DNA of 42,158 bases from an uncultured Eggerthellaceae bacterium (GTDB lineage Bacteria; Actinomycetota; Coriobacteriia; Coriobacteriales; Eggerthellaceae): positions 1-42,158 of the forward strand of contig CAJUQK010000021.1 in NCBI GenBank assembly GCA_910588205.1. The letters run 5' to 3'. Shown piece after piece: positions 16,165 through 23,676 of the stretch (its first letter is position 1; each line of letters opens with the position of its first letter). The notes under the pieces are model-generated. The model saw only the letters and a list, made by a program, of their open reading frames with translations, made no database searches and was not told where the DNA came from. Both the position numbers and the translations under genes were made by a program.

Positions 16165-17004
16165 ATGGCGAAGTACACACTGACTTCCTATGAGCCGGTC
16201 GAGGTGACGCTGCCGAAGCCGCAGGTGCCGGACAGCTTGGTGGATGCACAGATACAGAAGCTCCTGGAGCCGTTCTCGGAGTTCCATGAGGTGGCGGAGG
16301 ACCGCGGCATCCTTCCCGGAGATCACATCGTGGTCACCACGCGCGATGCCGCCATCGACGGCAATCCGGCCAAGAACTTCATCATGGAGCACTCCATCTA
16401 TCATGTGGGTGCGGGCGAGATGCCGAAGACCTTCGATGATGAGCTGATCGGCATGAAGCCGGGTCAGACGAAGGCTGTCACGGCGAAGATCAAGCTGCCG
16501 TTGGCCCAGGAGGGGGACACGTCCGCGCTTACGATGGAGGTGGATGTAGAACGCATCCTCTCGAGCATCTCCCCTGAGCTGGACGACGCGTTCATTACAG
16601 AGAACTTCGCACCCGCAACGAATCTGGAGGAGTTCCGTCGTGGTGTGGCAGCCCAGTTCGGGCTTCCTGACATGGCGAAGGACGACCCGCATTTCCCCGA
16701 TATCGTCTTGAATGAGATAGCGAAGCGGCTGGTAGAGGAGCCTGACCCGGCAGACAGGATGGAAGGGATGCCCGATGACGCGCTCCGGATCATGTGCGCC
16801 ATAGACGCGCTTGCCGATCATCTGGAGTTAGAGCTCGAGGCAGCCCAGATCATCGCTCAGATGCCGGGGGAGGATGCGGCTCAGCGTGAGCAGATCTACC
16901 AACAGCTGGTGGAGCAGGGTAAGGCAGATGAGGCGAAGGTGTTCGCCCAGCGCGAGGCAGCGCTCTCCTGGCTCGTCAATCACTCCACGGTCCGTTACGC
17001 CTAG
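16165..17004 (+). CDS. Trigger-factor-like chaperone/PPIase without ribosome-binding domain
   Basis: A 279-residue protein matching the middle and C-terminal parts of trigger factor: an FKBP-like peptidyl-prolyl isomerase segment (YHVGAGEMPKTFDDELIGMK) and the following ISPELDDAFI-x9-LEEFR region. The N-terminal ribosome-binding domain with its GFRxG motif is absent; the protein starts where the linker would be (DSLVDAQIQKLLEPF). It therefore is not the housekeeping trigger factor but a specialised chaperone. It has a good start (AAGGGATGAAAG before ATG). In this operon it may help fold the large Mo enzyme subunit. That role is inferred from position only. Confidence 0.8.
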   Translation: MAKYTLTSYEPVEVTLPKPQVPDSLVDAQIQKLLEPFSEFHEVAEDRGILPGDHIVVTTRDAAIDGNPAKNFIMEHSIYHVGAGEMPKTFDDELIGMKPGQTKAVTAKIKLPLAQEGDTSALTMEVDVERILSSISPELDDAFITENFAPATNLEEFRRGVAAQFGLPDMAKDDPHFPDIVLNEIAKRLVEEPDPADRMEGMPDDALRIMCAIDALADHLELELEAAQIIAQMPGEDAAQREQIYQQLVEQGKADEAKVFAQREAALSWLVNHSTVRYA

Positions 17005-17017
17005 CAGGTGTCTTCCC

Positions 17018-17797
17018 ATGCTCTCAGTGCGCGAAACCGAGAAGTACCTGCAACGGGTCGGCTATAACGGCGGGGTGACTCCCTCATTGGGGAATCTACA
17101 GAAGCTCATGACCTGTCATTTGCGCAGCGTGCCCTATGAGACGGTGACCATCCATCGCAGTGGACAGACGCCGTCGTTGGCGGTGGCGGATCTGTTCGCC
17201 AAGATCGTGGAAGGCAAGGGAGGGGGATATTGCTTCGAGCAGAACACGCTGTTCCAGGCACTCCTAGAATGCCTCGGCTATACTGTGCGTCCCTGCTTCT
17301 GCCGTTCCACTGACACACCCGGTCAGGTTGACCCTATCAATCATCGTGGGGTGCTGGTCACCCTAGATGGCAAGCAGTACTTGGCGGATGTGGGCTGGGG
17401 CGGTCCCATGGCCCAAGGCCCGTTGCTCCTGGAGGCGGGAACCCATGAAGTGGCGGGCAAGCGCTACGTCGTGGAGGTGCTCTCTGATCATTGGATCGCC
17501 ATCGACCGCTTCTCCACCAAGACGGACGAGGCCGGTGCCCCCTTGCGCGTGGGGATCATGGAGCTTTGTCTTGCTGAAGTCAAGGATGAGGATTTCGATG
17601 CGCTCAATAGGAAGTTCTCGTCTCCCGGCTCAGAGTTTCGTGATACGGCTATGGCGAACATCTCTCGGCCGAATGGTCACGTTGCCCTCTCTGACCGTAC
17701 GCTCACCATCATGGAAGACGGGCGGAAAACGGTACGGGAGCTTTCCTCTGAGGAAGTGGATGCCGTGCTGAAAGAGCATTTCGGTCTCATCATCTGA
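17018..17797 (+). CDS. Arylamine N-acetyltransferase
   Basis: A 259-residue member of the NAT family, which transfers acetyl from acetyl-CoA to aromatic amines and hydrazines via a cysteine-histidine-aspartate triad. The triad is visible: Cys72 in GGGYCFEQN, His109 in NHRG and Asp124 in ADVGWGG, spaced as in known NATs. The ATG at 17018 gives the standard N-terminus and lies 13 bases after the previous stop. It is the last gene before the strong terminator. Its place in an island for an aromatic substrate suggests use on an amine-bearing aromatic compound or a detoxification role, but NATs are common and this may be incidental. Confidence 0.9.
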   Translation: MLSVRETEKYLQRVGYNGGVTPSLGNLQKLMTCHLRSVPYETVTIHRSGQTPSLAVADLFAKIVEGKGGGYCFEQNTLFQALLECLGYTVRPCFCRSTDTPGQVDPINHRGVLVTLDGKQYLADVGWGGPMAQGPLLLEAGTHEVAGKRYVVEVLSDHWIAIDRFSTKTDEAGAPLRVGIMELCLAEVKDEDFDALNRKFSSPGSEFRDTAMANISRPNGHVALSDRTLTIMEDGRKTVRELSSEEVDAVLKEHFGLII

Positions 17798-17804
17798 GAC
17801 TGAC

Positions 17805-17846
17805 AGAAGAAGACCCCTGGGAGGGAACTCTCAGGGGTCTTCTTCT
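17805..17846. terminator. Bidirectional intrinsic terminator
   Basis: Stem 17805-17823 pairs with 17828-17846 (about 19 positions with one G-T pair, four-base loop). The outer arms AGAAGAAGA/TCTTCTTCT give T-rich 3' ends on both strands, so it can end the plus-strand operon and the small minus-strand gene at 17861. It is the first convincing terminator after the sigma-54 promoter at 4426. Confidence 0.85.
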
Positions 17847-17860
17847 CTGCATGGGCTGGC

Positions 17861-18019
17861 TTAGATACCGTGATTCCGTGAAGCTTCGCTTTCGAACTCC
17901 TCGACGTTCACGCCGCCCTCTGCGGCAATGACCTTTTCTGCTTCTGCGGCTGCGTAAGCGTTTTGGTCTGCCTGCTTCTGAGCGATCCGCGCCTCTTCCT
18001 CTTGAGCTCTCATGTCCAT
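17861..18019 (-). CDS. Small helical protein of unknown function
   Basis: A 52-residue acidic protein that I do not recognise, predicted largely helical (RAQEEEARIAQKQADQ). Start chosen at 18019 because AGGAGG lies six bases upstream on the minus strand; a longer in-frame start at 18055 lacks a matching site. It converges on the NAT gene and shares the terminator at 17805-17846. No Cys, signal peptide or membrane segment. Confidence 0.6.
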   Translation of the reverse strand: MDMRAQEEEARIAQKQADQNAYAAAEAEKVIAAEGGVNVEEFESEASRNHGI

Positions 18020-18155
18020 GATGGTCCTCCTGACCGCCGTTGCTTTTAGATCCAAGGAGGATTCTATGGGCGCTCATCGGCACCCTGGCGCTTCTCCGAC
18101 AGCTGTTCATGGAAGGACTCAAGGGGGTCATCGGTCCGTAACTTCCAAGGTCAGA

Positions 18156-18206
18156 GGCCTCATTTTGAGAAAATGGTCTTCTTGAGGACCGTTTTGTTTT
18201 GAGACA
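18156..18206 (+). promoter_or_regulatory. Possible additional activator-binding sites
   Basis: GGCCTCATTTTGAGAAA (18156-18172) and CGTTTTGTTTTGAGACA (18190-18206) match the arm-3-arm pattern TGTCTCA-N3-TGAGACA at 11 and 10 of 14 arm positions by my count. They lie upstream of the radical SAM gene at 18368. Because no sigma-54 promoter accompanies them, they may be decoys, act at a distance, or be chance. Confidence 0.3.
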
Positions 18207-18318
18207 GGAAGGCTCCAGAAGACGGGAAGGATCCTGATGAGTTCCTGCTGATCTCCTGCTGAATCAAGGCAGGATCGATGATCGATCGATGCAGGGGAGA
18301 GCAGAATCGCCCTCTCCG

Positions 18319-18346
18319 TTGTTCCTCGCTGTCAGTTCGCTATACT
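18319..18346 (+). promoter_or_regulatory. Sigma-70-type promoter of the radical SAM gene
   Basis: TTGTTC (18319-18324), 16-base spacer, TATACT (18341-18346). The predicted transcription start is only about 15 bases before the TTG start codon at 18368, with AGGAGG between them. Confidence 0.5.
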
Positions 18347-18367
18347 CTTCCTAAAAAGGAGGAAGCG

Positions 18368-19708
18368 TTGCTCTCTGAACGACTGCTGTCGAAGGTGGTT
18401 GCAGCCACCACGGACACCTATCTGAAGCTCGGGCCGGTCACGGAAGACCGCATGCCTGCACCCGTACCCGGCAAGCGCTACATGCTGTACATGCATGTGC
18501 CGTTCTGCGAGCGGCTGTGCCCCTACTGCTCGTTCAATCGGTTCCCCTTCGCAGAGGACCGGGCGCGCCCCTACTTCAAGAATCTACGCCATGAGATGCG
18601 CATGCTGCGGGAGCTCGGCTACGATTTCGACAGCGTCTACGTAGGTGGCGGCACGCCCACCATCCTGCTGGATGAGCTTTGCGAAACGCTGGATCTAGCA
18701 CGGGAGACGTTCCCGGGCATCCGCGAAGTGTCTTCCGAAACGAACCCGAACCATCTGATCCCCTCCTATATCGAAAAGCTAGAGGGCAGGGTACAACGGC
18801 TGTCCGTAGGAGTGCAGAGCTTTGACGACGGGCTGCTCCGGCAGATGGACCGCTATGACAAATACGGCAGCGGGGAGGAGATCCTCGAGCGCATCCGTGC
18901 GGCCAGCCCGCATTTCGTGTCATTGAACGCGGATATGATCTTCAATTTCCCCGCTCAAACAGAGGACATCCTCATCGCGGATATCGAAAAGGTCATCGCC
19001 TCCGGTGCCAGCCAGACCACCTTCTACCCGCTGATGGCCTCCCCTTCTGTGCAGCGGCAATTGGCGAAGACGGTGGGGCCGGTCGACTACACCCGTGAGC
19101 AGCGGTTCTATGAGATCATCTGCGCATTGCTGGTAGATACCGGTGTCTATGAGTTCGGATCGGCGTGGACATTCAATAAGCGGGAGGGCTTGCGTGGGGC
19201 TCATCGCTGCGACTCGGTGTTGCTCGAAGAAGATGCTCCTGTGGCCATGATCGACGAATACGTGGTCGATTATGAGGAGTATCCTGCCATCGGGTCAGGA
19301 GGTATCACGTATCTAGGAGATCAGCTGTTCGTCAATACGTTCTCGGTCACTGAGTACAACCAGGCCATCGAAGGCGGCCGTATGTCCATGATGGGCAAGA
19401 CCCGGTTCACTTTGCGTGATCGCATGCGTTATCGCTTCATGATGCAGCTGTTCGGCTTGCGCCTAGACAAGCGCCAGTTCCAGCGGGATTTCGGCATCAG
19501 CATCGAGAGAGGCTTGCCGGTGGAGATGGCATTCATGCGCGCTTCGGGGGCTTTCGCTACCGATGATGCTGATGAATTGACGCTCACGCCGAAAGGGCGG
19601 TACCTCACGGTGGTCATGATGCGCCAGTTCTTCATTGGGGTTAATAATCTGCGCGACCAGGCCCGCGAAGCGCTCACCGGTGCCGAACGCGAGCTGATCT
19701 TCGGCTAG
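18368..19708 (+). CDS. HemN/HemW-family radical SAM protein
   Basis: A 446-residue radical SAM protein of the coproporphyrinogen III oxidase family. The cluster motif C47-x3-C51-x2-C54 (CERLCPYCSFNR) is followed by YVGGGTPT, then the ETNP segment and the LSVGVQSF motif typical of HemN, HemW and HutW relatives. The residue after the third Cys region is SF rather than the CGC of true HemN, so it is closer to HemW/HutW-type proteins, which insert or degrade haem, than to classical HemN. The start is taken as TTG at 18368, five bases after AGGAGG; an upstream ATG at 18278 would precede the promoter. Haem handling would fit with the bd oxidase downstream, but the exact reaction is uncertain. Confidence 0.82.
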   Translation: MLSERLLSKVVAATTDTYLKLGPVTEDRMPAPVPGKRYMLYMHVPFCERLCPYCSFNRFPFAEDRARPYFKNLRHEMRMLRELGYDFDSVYVGGGTPTILLDELCETLDLARETFPGIREVSSETNPNHLIPSYIEKLEGRVQRLSVGVQSFDDGLLRQMDRYDKYGSGEEILERIRAASPHFVSLNADMIFNFPAQTEDILIADIEKVIASGASQTTFYPLMASPSVQRQLAKTVGPVDYTREQRFYEIICALLVDTGVYEFGSAWTFNKREGLRGAHRCDSVLLEEDAPVAMIDEYVVDYEEYPAIGSGGITYLGDQLFVNTFSVTEYNQAIEGGRMSMMGKTRFTLRDRMRYRFMMQLFGLRLDKRQFQRDFGISIERGLPVEMAFMRASGAFATDDADELTLTPKGRYLTVVMMRQFFIGVNNLRDQAREALTGAERELIFG

Positions 19709-19715
19709 GGCCTCT

Positions 19716-20198
19716 GTGGGCACTGCGTTCGCCTGCGTATTGCTGGGATCACTAGCTTCTGCCACCGTCTTCGATCTGCGGGAGCGTCGGATCCCCAACA
19801 GATTGGTGCTCTTCATGATCGTTGGCTGGCTCGTGCTCGTGATGGGAACGGGGGCCATCGCGGGGGACGGTGCGAAGGCTGGCGAGCTGTTGACGAAGGG
19901 GCTGCAGGGTGGCCTGCTCTTAGGCGGGGGCTCTCTTCTGCTGGCCGTGGTCTATGAGCGGATGCGGGGTCAAGCCTCCCTGGGGGGCGGTGACGTGAAG
20001 CTGCTTTTCGTCTTGGGGCTCTATCTAGGGTTCGCGAAGGGGTCGCTTTGCGTGCTCTTCGCTTGCTTGGGTGCCGCGATCCTTGCTTGGGTGGTGCCCC
20101 ATACCCCCTTTGCGAATGCTCCGGGCGCGAAAGCGGGCCAGATTCCCTTTGCTCCCACTCTGTTTGTAGGTGTAGCTCTAACTCTGGCTCTGGTCTGA
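19716..20198 (+). CDS. Prepilin peptidase (A24 family)
   Basis: A 160-residue, mostly membrane-embedded aspartic peptidase. The two catalytic aspartates of the A24 family are seen in the FDLRERRIPN motif and in GGGDVKLL. It lacks the N-terminal methyltransferase domain of PilD, so it is the short archaeal/TadV-like form. The start is GTG, eight bases after the stop of the radical SAM gene, so the two are probably cotranscribed. No pilin or Tad secretion genes lie in this window, so its substrates are elsewhere. Confidence 0.87.
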   Translation: MGTAFACVLLGSLASATVFDLRERRIPNRLVLFMIVGWLVLVMGTGAIAGDGAKAGELLTKGLQGGLLLGGGSLLLAVVYERMRGQASLGGGDVKLLFVLGLYLGFAKGSLCVLFACLGAAILAWVVPHTPFANAPGAKAGQIPFAPTLFVGVALTLALV

Positions 20199-20267
20199 TT
20201 CTGGGGATTCTTGTGTCCGGGACCTCTTCTTGCTCTACTCCTAGGATGCCAGTGAGCCTAGGAACGC

Positions 20268-20290
20268 AAAAAGGCTCCCGTGAGGGAGCC
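20268..20290 (-). terminator. Terminator of tRNA-Phe
   Basis: On the minus strand the stem GGCTCCC/GGGAGCC (20273-20279 with 20284-20290, loop of four) is followed by five T. It lies ten bases beyond the tRNA 3' end. Confidence 0.85.
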
Positions 20291-20300
20291 CTCGAGTTAG

Positions 20301-20376
20301 TGGTGGTCGGAGGGGGACTTGAACCCTCGGCACGCGGATTTTCAGTCCGCTGCTCTACCAACTGAGCTACCCGACC
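20301..20376 (-). tRNA. tRNA-Phe (GAA)
   Basis: A 76-base cloverleaf on the minus strand including an encoded CCA. The acceptor stem GGTCGGG pairs with TCCGACC (one G-T pair), the D-arm is AGCTCAGTTGGTAGAGC, the anticodon loop CTGAAAATC carries GAA, and the T-arm contains GGGTTCAAGTCCC. Confidence 0.97.
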
Positions 20377-20401
20377 GGATGCGCATAAAACGCGTTCGCC
20401 T

Positions 20402-20430
20402 ATTCTAGCCAAGCATCATCGAACGCGCAA
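20402..20430 (-). promoter_or_regulatory. Promoter of tRNA-Phe
   Basis: On the minus strand TTGCGC (20425-20430), 17-base spacer, TAGAAT (20402-20407). The -10 element lies 25 bases before the tRNA 5' end, a normal distance for a short tRNA leader. Confidence 0.6.
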
Positions 20431-20537
20431 TACTTTTCCGATATTAAAGGAACGTAACCGTATGGATTGGAATATTGACAAGGCTGTCGGGCCCCGTCAT
20501 ATTCAAGGGATCATATTCGAAGACGAAAGGATTCTCC

Positions 20538-21290
20538 ATGGGCATCGTACAGGATAAAGTAGCCATCGTCACGGGAGGTACGCGCGGCATCGGCTACATC
20601 ATCGTCAAAGAATTTCTGCAGAACGGGGCGAAGGTGGCGCTGTGCGGTTCTCGTCAAGAGACGGTGGACAAGGCTTTGGCGAAGCTGGCTGAAGAGGGGT
20701 TCACAGACGATGTCATGGGCATCTGTCCGAACCTGACGGATGCAGATTCCGTGAAAGGTGCCTTCGACCAAGTGGTCCAACGCTTCGGCCGCCTGGATGT
20801 CCTTTGCAACAACGCCGGCGTGAGCTCACGCACGGCTCTGGTGGATTACACCGTAGAAGAGTTCGAATCCGTCATGGATATCAATGTCATCGCTCCCTTC
20901 GTTTGCAGCCAGGCTGCGGCTCGCATCATGATCAGCCAGGGCGGTCACGGCTCCATCATCAACACCTCTTCTATGGTGGGTAAGCATGCTCAGCCTTCCG
21001 GAAGCGCTTATCCCACGTCCAAGTTCGCCATCAATGGCCTCACGCTGTCGTTGGCGCGGGAGTTGGCGAAGCACGATATCCGCGTGAATGCGGTGGCTCC
21101 GGGCATCACCCATACGGATATGGTAGACGCGCTGCCGGAATCCATGATCAAGCCCCTGATCGAATCCATTCCGTTGGGTCGTATCGGTGAGCCGGAAGAT
21201 ATCGCGAACGCCTTCCTATTCTTGGCTTCAGAGATGTCCTCGTATATCTCAGGCGCGGTCATCCCCGTGGATGGGTTGTCAAGGCCGTAG
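20538..21290 (+). CDS. Short-chain dehydrogenase/reductase
   Basis: A 250-residue classical SDR using NAD(P). The cofactor motif TGGTRGIG, the NNAG motif, and the catalytic Tyr158-x3-Lys162 (YPTSK) with the preceding Ser stretch (NTSSMVG) are all present, as is the C-terminal VDGL segment of FabG-like enzymes. The ATG at 20538 follows GAAAGGA. Such proteins in gut anaerobes reduce 3-oxoacyl groups, sugars or hydroxysteroids; sequence alone does not choose. It lies 270 bases before the oleate hydratase gene, so a role in oxidising hydroxy fatty acids is conceivable but unproven. Confidence 0.9.
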   Translation: MGIVQDKVAIVTGGTRGIGYIIVKEFLQNGAKVALCGSRQETVDKALAKLAEEGFTDDVMGICPNLTDADSVKGAFDQVVQRFGRLDVLCNNAGVSSRTALVDYTVEEFESVMDINVIAPFVCSQAAARIMISQGGHGSIINTSSMVGKHAQPSGSAYPTSKFAINGLTLSLARELAKHDIRVNAVAPGITHTDMVDALPESMIKPLIESIPLGRIGEPEDIANAFLFLASEMSSYISGAVIPVDGLSRP

Positions 21291-21321
21291 TAACCCCAAC
21301 GAGTGCCTTGCATCCAGTTCT

Positions 21322-21371
21322 GTAGGGGCTGATCACGATCAGCCCGGGGTCGATCACGATCGACCCCTACG
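21322..21371. repeat. Tandem GATC-centred palindromic repeat element
   Basis: Two palindromes, each centred on GATC-AC-GATC, are joined by CCCGGGG and flanked by inverted arms GTAGGGG (21322-21328) and CCCCTAC (21364-21370). A partial copy follows at about 21390-21404. Related elements with the same arms occur at 31929-31953 and 32003-32026. This fits an intergenic REP/MITE-type repeat. Confidence 0.7.
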
Positions 21372-21563
21372 GGTGGCATTGCATTCTCCAGATCGGCCCC
21401 TATGAAGGATCCACCGGTGTGGCCCTCGCCCCTTTTCGTCATCTTAACAACCCATTGCCACCCCCATGACAGCTTCCCTGCGGACTTGGGTCACGGGCTC
21501 AAGAAGGCCAAAATCAGGCCTATGCGGCGTGAGCCGCTTCTAGGCAAAGGAAGGGAAGCAGTC

Positions 21564-23480
21564 ATGTACTATTCCAGCGGAAACTACGAGGCATTCGCTC
21601 ATCCCCTGAAGCCCGAGGGCGTCGAAGGCAAGCAGGCTTATATCGTGGGATCAGGTCTAGCGGGGCTCACCGCCGCCTTCTTCTTGGTTCGCGATGCTCA
21701 GATGCCCGGTAAGGATATCCATATCCTCGAACGTGACTCCCGCGCGGGCGGGGCCTGCGACGGCTGGGATTACTCCCAGTTGGGGTACACCATGCGCGGC
21801 GGACGCGAGATGGATAACCACTTCGAGGTCATGTGGGACGTGTTCCGTGACGTCCCCTCCATCGAAGACGAGGCCGCCAGCGTGTTGGACTACTACTATT
21901 GGCTGAATAAGCGAGACCCGAACTATTCGCTTTGCCGTGCTACAGTCGATCGCGGCAAGGATGCCCACACAGACGATAGATTCAATCTGTCAGACAAGGG
22001 CTGCATGGAGATCATGAACCTGTTCTTCACGCCAGAGGACCAGCTGCAGGATAAGAAGATAACCGAGTACTTCTCGGACGAGGTGCTGAACTCCAATTTC
22101 TGGCTGTATTGGCGTACCATGTTCGCCTTCGAGAATTGGCATTCCGCCCTGGAGATGAAGCGCTACATCACCCGCTTCGTCCATCACCTGGGCGGCCTTC
22201 CTGATTTCAGCGCTCTGCGCTTCACGCGTTACAACCAATACGAATCCATGATCTTGCCGCTGCAGAATTACCTTCAGGCTCACGGGGTTGACTTTCAATT
22301 CAACACCCATGTGACCGATGTGAACTTCTCCTGCAGCGATGCCAAGGACAACAACCGCAAGATCGCTACCGAACTGCGTCTGGTGCGCGGTAAGGATGCG
22401 GGGGTAGAAGACGCAGCCGAGGGGCTGCCGGGTGCGGGTGATCCTGCCATCCAGGGCACCGAAGAGGTCATTGCGCTCACTGAGGATGACCTGGTCTTCA
22501 TCACACCAGGTAGTTGCGTGGCTCACTCGTCCTTCGGCAGCCAAGACACACCAGCAGCGTTCGATCCCACCCTGGTGCCTGGGGACGGCTGGGATCTATG
22601 GAAGCGCATTGCCGTCCAGAGCCCTGAGTTCGGTCATCCTGAGAAATTCTGCTCTGCACCTGAGCTCAGCAATTGGGAAAGCGCTACTGTCACCACCCTG
22701 GACGACAAGATCTTGCCCTACATCAAGGGTATCTGCAGGCGTGATCCGCTCTCGGGTGGCGTGGTCACGGGCGGTATCGTGTCCGTCAAGGATTCCAACT
22801 GGCTGCTTTCCTGGACCATCAACCGTCAGCCGCAGTTCCGCGATCAAAAGCCCGGTACCGTGTGCGTGTGGCTCTACGGTCTGTTCACTGACAAGCCTGG
22901 CAACTATATACAGAAGCCCATGCGTGATTGTACCGGCAAGGAGATCTGTCAGGAATGGCTGTATCACATCGGTGTGCCTGAGGAGCAGATCGAGGAGCTT
23001 GCAACGAACAGCGCTAACACCGTGCCCTGCATGATGCCCTATATCACGGCCTTCTTCATGCCCCGCGCCCATGCTGACCGCCCGCTGGTCGTGCCTGATG
23101 GTGCCGTGAACTTCGCCTTCGTCGGCCAGTTCGCTGAGACTCCGCGCGATACCATCTTCACCACGGAATACTCTATGCGCACCGGCATGGAAGCGGTATA
23201 TACGCTGCTTGACATTGACCGCGGTGTACCTGAGGTATGGGGCAGCGCATTCGACCTGCGCGTGCTGCTGAACGCCACCGTGTTGCTGCGGGATGGCAAG
23301 CCTGCCACGGACATGAACATGAGCCTGATAGAGAAGCTGCTCTTGGCGAAGGGACTGGACGCCATCAAGGATACGGACGTGTATGGGCTGCTGAAGGAGT
23401 TCAAGGTCATCCCCACGGATGCTAAGAATGCCGATGTCTACGAACCAGCTGTTGGTGCCGTGTGGCCGGGAATCCATTAG
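21564..23480 (+). CDS. ohyA: Oleate hydratase (FAD-dependent, MCRA family)
   Basis: A 638-residue cytoplasmic flavoprotein that adds water to the cis-9 double bond of oleate, giving 10-hydroxystearate, and acts on other unsaturated fatty acids. The FAD-binding motif G29-S-G31-L-A-G34-L is near the N-terminus, followed by the HILERDSRAGG segment, and the protein keeps the family landmarks MRGGREMDNHFE and FVGQFAETPRDTIFTTEYSMRTGMEA. The length is at the upper end of the family. The ATG at 21564 is chosen because AAGGAAGGG precedes it and it begins directly before the conserved MYYSSGNYEAF. Oleate hydratases are common in gut bacteria, probably for detoxifying host or dietary fatty acids. Confidence 0.93.
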   Translation: MYYSSGNYEAFAHPLKPEGVEGKQAYIVGSGLAGLTAAFFLVRDAQMPGKDIHILERDSRAGGACDGWDYSQLGYTMRGGREMDNHFEVMWDVFRDVPSIEDEAASVLDYYYWLNKRDPNYSLCRATVDRGKDAHTDDRFNLSDKGCMEIMNLFFTPEDQLQDKKITEYFSDEVLNSNFWLYWRTMFAFENWHSALEMKRYITRFVHHLGGLPDFSALRFTRYNQYESMILPLQNYLQAHGVDFQFNTHVTDVNFSCSDAKDNNRKIATELRLVRGKDAGVEDAAEGLPGAGDPAIQGTEEVIALTEDDLVFITPGSCVAHSSFGSQDTPAAFDPTLVPGDGWDLWKRIAVQSPEFGHPEKFCSAPELSNWESATVTTLDDKILPYIKGICRRDPLSGGVVTGGIVSVKDSNWLLSWTINRQPQFRDQKPGTVCVWLYGLFTDKPGNYIQKPMRDCTGKEICQEWLYHIGVPEEQIEELATNSANTVPCMMPYITAFFMPRAHADRPLVVPDGAVNFAFVGQFAETPRDTIFTTEYSMRTGMEAVYTLLDIDRGVPEVWGSAFDLRVLLNATVLLRDGKPATDMNMSLIEKLLLAKGLDAIKDTDVYGLLKEFKVIPTDAKNADVYEPAVGAVWPGIH

Positions 23481-23523
23481 GGTCCTCGGCGGCTCGCTTG
23501 CACGCGTCTCCTTCAAGGCTGTT

Positions 23524-23557
23524 GCTGATGCCCTCTGCATATGCAGAGGGCATCAGC
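23524..23557. terminator. Terminator after the oleate hydratase gene
   Basis: A perfect 17-base-pair palindrome (23524-23540 with 23541-23557) followed by ATTTCCC. The loop can open at the central CATATG. The T-run is short, but position and strength fit a terminator separating this gene from cydA. Confidence 0.65.
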
Positions 23558-23634
23558 ATTTCCCAGAGATGAATGTCGGAGAAATGTTGACTGAATGGCC
23601 CACAAAACGTGCAATCGCAGAAGGCTTTCAAGGA

Positions 23635-23640
23635 TATAAT
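23635..23640 (+). promoter_or_regulatory. Likely -10 element of cydAB
   Basis: A consensus TATAAT lies 37 bases before the cydA ATG. No good -35 is seen at the right spacing, so an activator may be needed. Confidence 0.4.
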
Positions 23641-23676
23641 CCCCTCAGGTGAGGAAGCGGTTCTCAAGGAGGGGCT

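Larger units (their letters stand above)
18056..18367. other. Intergenic region with activator-like inverted repeats
   Basis: This 312-base region holds two sequences resembling the activator sites at 1660 and 4348 (18156-18172 and 18190-18206), a GATC-rich stretch at about 18274-18290, and a sigma-70 promoter for the radical SAM gene. I find no -24/-12 promoter on either strand. No gene is supported here. Confidence 0.6.

Noticed and set aside
17784..17800. GTCTCA-N5-TGAGAC inverted repeat at the end of the NAT gene
   Set aside because: The spacer is five rather than three and it lies in the coding end next to the terminator, so I do not count it as an activator site.
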